Assembly: GCF_007176755.1 (NCBI RefSeq)
Contig: NZ_BJTV01000019.1
Location: 1 to 64,000, forward strand
DNA from: Streptomyces sp. 1-11
GTDB taxonomy: Bacteria; Actinomycetota; Actinomycetes; Streptomycetales; Streptomycetaceae
Length of the DNA stretch: 64,000 nucleotides
Reading direction: 5' to 3'
Below, piece after piece: positions 61,148-64,000 of this stretch. The notes beneath the pieces were generated by a model. The model saw only the letters and a program-made list of their open reading frames with translations. It was not told the origin of the DNA and ran no database searches. The stretch's first letter is position 1. Each line of letters opens with the position of its first letter. Position numbers and translations under genes: made by a program.

Positions 61148-61891
61148 TTACCAGGGCACCTCGCCCTCGTCGTCGAAGAAGCGGCCCGTCGGCCCGTCGT
61201 CCGGTACGGTGGCCAGCCGGATCGCGGCGGCCGCGCCCTGCTGGGGGGTGCGCACGCCCCGGAAACCGTTGAGGTCGGTCGCGGTGAAGCCTGGGCAGAC
61301 GGCGTTGATCAGGATGTGGGTGCCGGCGAGTTCCTTGGCGTACTGCACGGTGACGGCGTTGAGGAACGTCTTCGACGGAGCGTAGGCGACGGCGATCGGG
61401 CCCGTCTCGGCGCCGGGCGTGGTCTGGAGGGTGAGGGAGCCGACGCTGCTGGAGACGTTCACGATCCGCGGCGACGGCGAGCGGCGCAGCAGCGGCAGCA
61501 GGGCGTTGGTGACGCGGATGACGCCGATCACGTTGGTCTCCACGGCCGCCCGTACCCGGTTCACGTCGACCGTGGTGGGCTCCTGCGGTGCGCCGCCGGT
61601 GATCCCGGCATTGTTGACGAGCACGTCGAGCCGCCCGGCCCGCTCCTCCATCAGCCGCGCCGCCGCTGTCACGCTGGCGTCGTCGGTCACATCCAGCGGC
61701 ACGCCGAACGCGTCGGCTCCGGCCGCGCGCAGCTTGTCCACGGCCGCCTCGCGCCGCTCCTCGTTCCGCGCGCCGACTCCGACGGACCAGCCGAGGGCGC
61801 CGAGCCCGGCGGCGATCTCGTACCCGATGCCCTTGTTGGCCCCGGTCACCAGCGCGATCTTGTGGTGGTTCACAGTGTTCGTCTCACTCAT
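61148..61891 (-). CDS. Short-chain dehydrogenase/reductase
   Basis: A 247-residue SDR with 'LVTGANKGIGYEIAAGLGAL' (NADP-preferring start), 'LVNNAGITGG', and a catalytic region 'VNVSSSVGSL' with Y-x-x-x-K as 'YAPSK'. Its layout (GANKGIGYE) resembles carbonyl-reductase-like SDRs. It is divergent from the LysR-type gene at 61996 with a LysR box between them, so this SDR is the likely target. ATG 61891 is the start. Confidence 0.9.
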   Translation of the reverse strand: MSETNTVNHHKIALVTGANKGIGYEIAAGLGALGWSVGVGARNEERREAAVDKLRAAGADAFGVPLDVTDDASVTAAARLMEERAGRLDVLVNNAGITGGAPQEPTTVDVNRVRAAVETNVIGVIRVTNALLPLLRRSPSPRIVNVSSSVGSLTLQTTPGAETGPIAVAYAPSKTFLNAVTVQYAKELAGTHILINAVCPGFTATDLNGFRGVRTPQQGAAAAIRLATVPDDGPTGRFFDDEGEVPW

Positions 61892-61947
61892 GACATCGAT
61901 ACTTCTCCCCCGCCCGGCAGGGCGTCCAAGACCGACTGGGTGCACGG

Positions 61948-61966
61948 CGATACCGCCCGGGTATCG
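61948..61966. promoter_or_regulatory. LysR-type binding box
   Basis: CGATACC-GCCCG-GGTATCG is a perfect dyad with 7-bp arms and a five-base centre. It includes the T-N11-A core expected of LysR regulators. It sits between the divergent SDR and LysR genes, 30 bp before the regulator's start. Confidence 0.78.
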
Positions 61967-61995
61967 TCCCTGGCCGCCCCGGTTAGGCTGGCGGG

Positions 61996-62838
61996 GTGGA
62001 GACACGAGAGCTGCGGTACTTCGTCGCGGTCGCCGAGGAACTGCACTTCGGCCGGGCCGCGCAGCGGCTCGGGATCGCCCAGCCCCCGCTGTCGCGGGCG
62101 ATCGCCGGGCTCGAACGGCGCCTGGGCACCCTCCTGCTGGAGCGCGGCAGCCGGGGTGTCTCCCTGACCGGGGCAGGGGCGGTGCTGCTGCGGGAAGCGC
62201 GGGCGGCGCTGGACGCCGTCGAGGCCGCCGAACGACGCACCCGCCGGGCCGCCCTCACGGCGACCGGCCGCCCGGCCGTGGTACTGGCCGCGAAGGCGGG
62301 CGCCTCCGCTGAACTGCTGGCGAAACTCCTCGACGCCTACGCCGCCGAGCCGGGCGCCGTCGCCGTGGACGTCGTGCTGTGCGGACCGGGCGAGCAGACG
62401 CAGTTGCTGCGCGACGGCCGGGCCGACGTAGCCCTGCTGCATCGGCCGTTCGACGACACGGCCGGCTTCGACACCGAGGACCTGCACACCGAGGGTCAGG
62501 TCGCGATCCTCCCGGCGGGCCACCCGCTCAGCGCCCGCCCCCATGTGCGGCTCGCCGAGGTCACCGGCCTTCCCGACCTGCCCCTTCCCCGCTGGCCCCG
62601 CCCTGACGGCACCTTCCCGGACGGCCCCGGACCGCGGGTGCGCGACCACACGCAACTCACCCAGCTCATCGCCCTCGGCCGCGCCTGCGCGGTCGTGCCG
62701 GAGTCGGGCCGCACCGGCCTGCGCGAGGACCTCGCTGCCGTACCGGTCCTTGACGCCCCACGCGTCACCACGGTCATGGCCTGGCCCCCACACAGCCGCT
62801 CGACGGCGGTCGCGGGGCTGGTCCGCGCCGCCATCTGA
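61996..62838 (+). CDS. LysR-family regulator
   Basis: A 280-residue LysR-type regulator: N-terminal helix-turn-helix ('LRYFVAVAEELHFGRAAQRL', 'AQPPLSRAIAGLERRLGTLL') and a C-terminal substrate-binding domain. The GTG at 61996 stands six bases after TAGGCT (61984-61989) with no ribosome site, pointing to a leaderless mRNA. It should regulate the divergent SDR through the box at 61948-61966. Confidence 0.9.
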   Translation: METRELRYFVAVAEELHFGRAAQRLGIAQPPLSRAIAGLERRLGTLLLERGSRGVSLTGAGAVLLREARAALDAVEAAERRTRRAALTATGRPAVVLAAKAGASAELLAKLLDAYAAEPGAVAVDVVLCGPGEQTQLLRDGRADVALLHRPFDDTAGFDTEDLHTEGQVAILPAGHPLSARPHVRLAEVTGLPDLPLPRWPRPDGTFPDGPGPRVRDHTQLTQLIALGRACAVVPESGRTGLREDLAAVPVLDAPRVTTVMAWPPHSRSTAVAGLVRAAI

Positions 62839-62900
62839 TTTTGGATCTGCCACCGGCGGATATTCGCGGGTGGCAGATCTCGAAGCGGATGCCGGATCCT

Positions 62901-63353
62901 CTAGCGCCGGTTGATGCCCGGGATGCGGACGTCGTAGGAGTCCAGCATCTGCACGGTGCTCGCCCGTGTCCGGTCCTTCATGTAGGGCCAGGCCGTCTCG
63001 ACCAGCCCGTCGGCGTTCAGGAGCTGTTCGAGCACCTCGAAGTAGACGGCGCCGCTGATGTGCTCACTCGGGTGGGCGACGATGGTTTCCACGAAGTCCC
63101 AGCAGCGGCCGAGCAGCTCGGTGTCGGGGGTGTCGCTCTCCAGCTCGGGCATCAGCACGGGCGTGGTGAAGCACTCGGCCAGCAGCCGGTACAGCCGCAC
63201 CCGCGCGTTCTCGGTCAGCACGGCCTTTTCCGCGGGGAGGTCATACGTCTCGGCGATGGAGTCGGCGGATTCCGGGATCATGCGCAGCAGAAGCGGGGGG
63301 ATCTCCGCGGTGGTGATCTCGGCCCGGCTCCCGTCGGCGGGTACGTCGCTCAT
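62901..63353 (-). CDS. Small acidic protein, possible immunity protein
   Basis: A 150-residue acidic, largely helical protein ('ENARVRLYRLLAECFTTPVL', 'CWDFVETIVAHPSEHISGAV', 'YFEVLEQLLNADGLVETAWP') ending in a short Arg-rich tail. I recognise no family. It is the next gene downstream of a large protein's C-terminus on the same strand, which is where immunity proteins of polymorphic toxins lie, but a strong hairpin separates the two. Start ATG 63353 lies beyond the hairpin, with AGGAAG close upstream; alternatives upstream would overlap the hairpin. Confidence 0.65.
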   Translation of the reverse strand: MSDVPADGSRAEITTAEIPPLLLRMIPESADSIAETYDLPAEKAVLTENARVRLYRLLAECFTTPVLMPELESDTPDTELLGRCWDFVETIVAHPSEHISGAVYFEVLEQLLNADGLVETAWPYMKDRTRASTVQMLDSYDVRIPGINRR

Positions 63354-63385
63354 GTCTTCCTGTCGGATAGGGGCGGTCATGGACG

Positions 63386-63420
63386 CGGGGCCCGCCGTGC
63401 GAGGTGCACGGCGGGCCCCG
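63386..63420. terminator. 15-bp hairpin terminator
   Basis: CGGGGCCCGCCGTGC and GCACGGCGGGCCCCG pair perfectly over 15 bp with a GAGGT loop. It lies between the partial gene at the right edge and the small acidic protein gene. Confidence 0.85.
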
Positions 63421-63481
63421 TCCTCATGGTCGAGCACGGCTGACGGAACTCATTGTCCCGCGCCGCCGCCAGGGCTGCTGG

Positions 63482-64000
63482 TCAGGCCCAGTTCTCGGAG
63501 GTGCTCGGCTCCAGTGCCTCGTGGAACCCGAACGGGTCCACGGTGTCCTTGAACATCTCCCACGCCCCCTCCTTCCAGCCGTACTGCCGTACGTAGGAAG
63601 GAGCCTGGGCGACCGTCACGATGCCGCCGACGATACCGAGGGCCTTGGGGAACCCGCGCAGCCGCGTGGGCTGACCGATCGGCTCTGGGCTCTTGTGCGG
63701 GACCGGCCTGAACTCCGTTCCCGTGAGGTCCTTGACGGAGGGTGTCTTGGCCACCTCGTCGAAGTTGGTCTTGACGGCCGTCTTCATGTCGGCGTCGGCG
63801 TTCATCCGCTTGTTGATGTTGCCGGTGACGTCGCGCGAGTTGAGCGCGTCCCACAGTTCCTGGGCCTCGGCCTTGGCCACCTTCTGGTCGCTGTCGGACA
63901 GCCGCGGGGTCTTCTTGGTGTCCTTGCCGGTCTCCCGGGCCTTGCGGTCGTTCTCCAGGATCTCCGAGAGCGCGTTCATCGTCTCCCAGCCCTTCTGCAG
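63482..64000 (-). CDS. C-terminal 172 residues of a large protein (cut by right edge)
   Basis: The frame is open to the window edge and ends at 63482. The visible part is hydrophilic and helical ('LSEILENDRKARETGKDTKK', 'DQKVAKAEAQELWDALNSRD'), followed by 'DLTGTEFRPVPHKSPEPI' and a C-terminal module with a weak hydrophobic stretch ('ALGIVGGIVTVAQAPSYVRQ') and 'GWKEGAWEMFKDTVDPFGFH'. The style resembles the C-terminal end of a large secreted or polymorphic-toxin-like protein, but the domain is not identified, and the upstream part is needed. Confidence 0.6.
   Translation of the reverse strand: MQKGWETMNALSEILENDRKARETGKDTKKTPRLSDSDQKVAKAEAQELWDALNSRDVTGNINKRMNADADMKTAVKTNFDEVAKTPSVKDLTGTEFRPVPHKSPEPIGQPTRLRGFPKALGIVGGIVTVAQAPSYVRQYGWKEGAWEMFKDTVDPFGFHEALEPSTSENWA

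Overview
This 64-kb window has the marks of a Streptomyces chromosome or a very close relative. The DNA is uniformly very GC-rich, with strong GC bias at third codon positions. Many genes start with GTG, and several appear to be leaderless. The gene content is typical of the genus: a WhiB-like protein, a BTAD/SARP-type regulator, a SpoIIE/GAF multidomain phosphatase, a STAS anti-anti-sigma factor, WYL and LacI regulators, a GH12 cellulase with a CBM2, and a Tat-exported DD-carboxypeptidase. I saw no rRNA, tRNA, CRISPR array, intact insertion sequence or complete biosynthetic cluster. The mixture of accessory enzymes, gene remnants and small regulators suggests an accessory part of the chromosome rather than its conserved core.

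Layout. 0-5 kb: start of a phosphatidylserine decarboxylase gene (cut by the left edge), a secreted histidine phosphatase, a TetR/SDR divergent pair with two operators, and a CmlR-type chloramphenicol exporter behind a possible attenuator. 5-11 kb: serine hydrolase, CGNR regulator, aldehyde dehydrogenase, Tat-exported epoxide-hydrolase-like protein, GNAT. 11-17 kb: STAS protein, a GyrI fragment, a small secreted protein, an alpha/beta hydrolase and WYL regulator pair with a dyad between them, gene debris, a WhiB protein running into a cyclophilin gene, and a TetR regulator. 17-26 kb: DD-carboxypeptidase, an ABM monooxygenase next to an in-frame chimeric gene scar, YihY and DppA-like proteins, a large membrane protein, and a run of small leaderless enzymes. 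26-31 kb: ABC exporter, dienelactone-hydrolase-like protein, TetR and FAD monooxygenase divergent pair with paired operators. 31-34 kb: a self-contained cellulose module (CebR-like LacI regulator, two CebR-type boxes, GH12 endoglucanase). 34-43 kb: PhoD-like phosphatase, BTAD regulator, hydrolase, FdhF/YdeP molybdoenzyme with an SRPBCC partner. 42.8-46 kb: two-component system divergent from a methyltransferase-DedA operon. 46-50 kb: a three-gene operon (family III CoA-transferase, 3-hydroxyacyl-CoA dehydrogenase, YWTD beta-propeller). 50-59.5 kb: P450, YoaK-like membrane protein, coupled malic enzyme and fumarase, SpoIIE-like protein, HTH regulator. 59.7-64 kb: quinone oxidoreductase, SDR/LysR divergent pair with a LysR box, and the C-terminal end of a large protein entering from the right edge with a small acidic protein downstream.

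How the genes work together. Most of the window is local regulator-target pairs in which the regulator lies divergent from, or next to, its likely target and a dyad sits in the shared intergenic region: TetR/SDR, WYL/hydrolase, TetR/FAD monooxygenase, LacI/cellulase and LysR/SDR. Malic enzyme and fumarase are translationally coupled and would carry fumarate to pyruvate via malate. The CoA-transferase, dehydrogenase and propeller genes look like a short catabolic route for a hydroxy- or carnitine-like acid.

Most notable observations: the attenuator-like leader of the exporter gene; the in-frame amidohydrolase/alcohol-dehydrogenase fusion scar; paired CebR boxes 147 bp apart around the cellulase promoter; a SpoIIE-type protein whose phosphatase metal ligands look degenerate; and a decayed second copy of the 59-kb HTH gene at 46 kb. 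All coordinates, motifs and start choices were read by eye; no database search was run.
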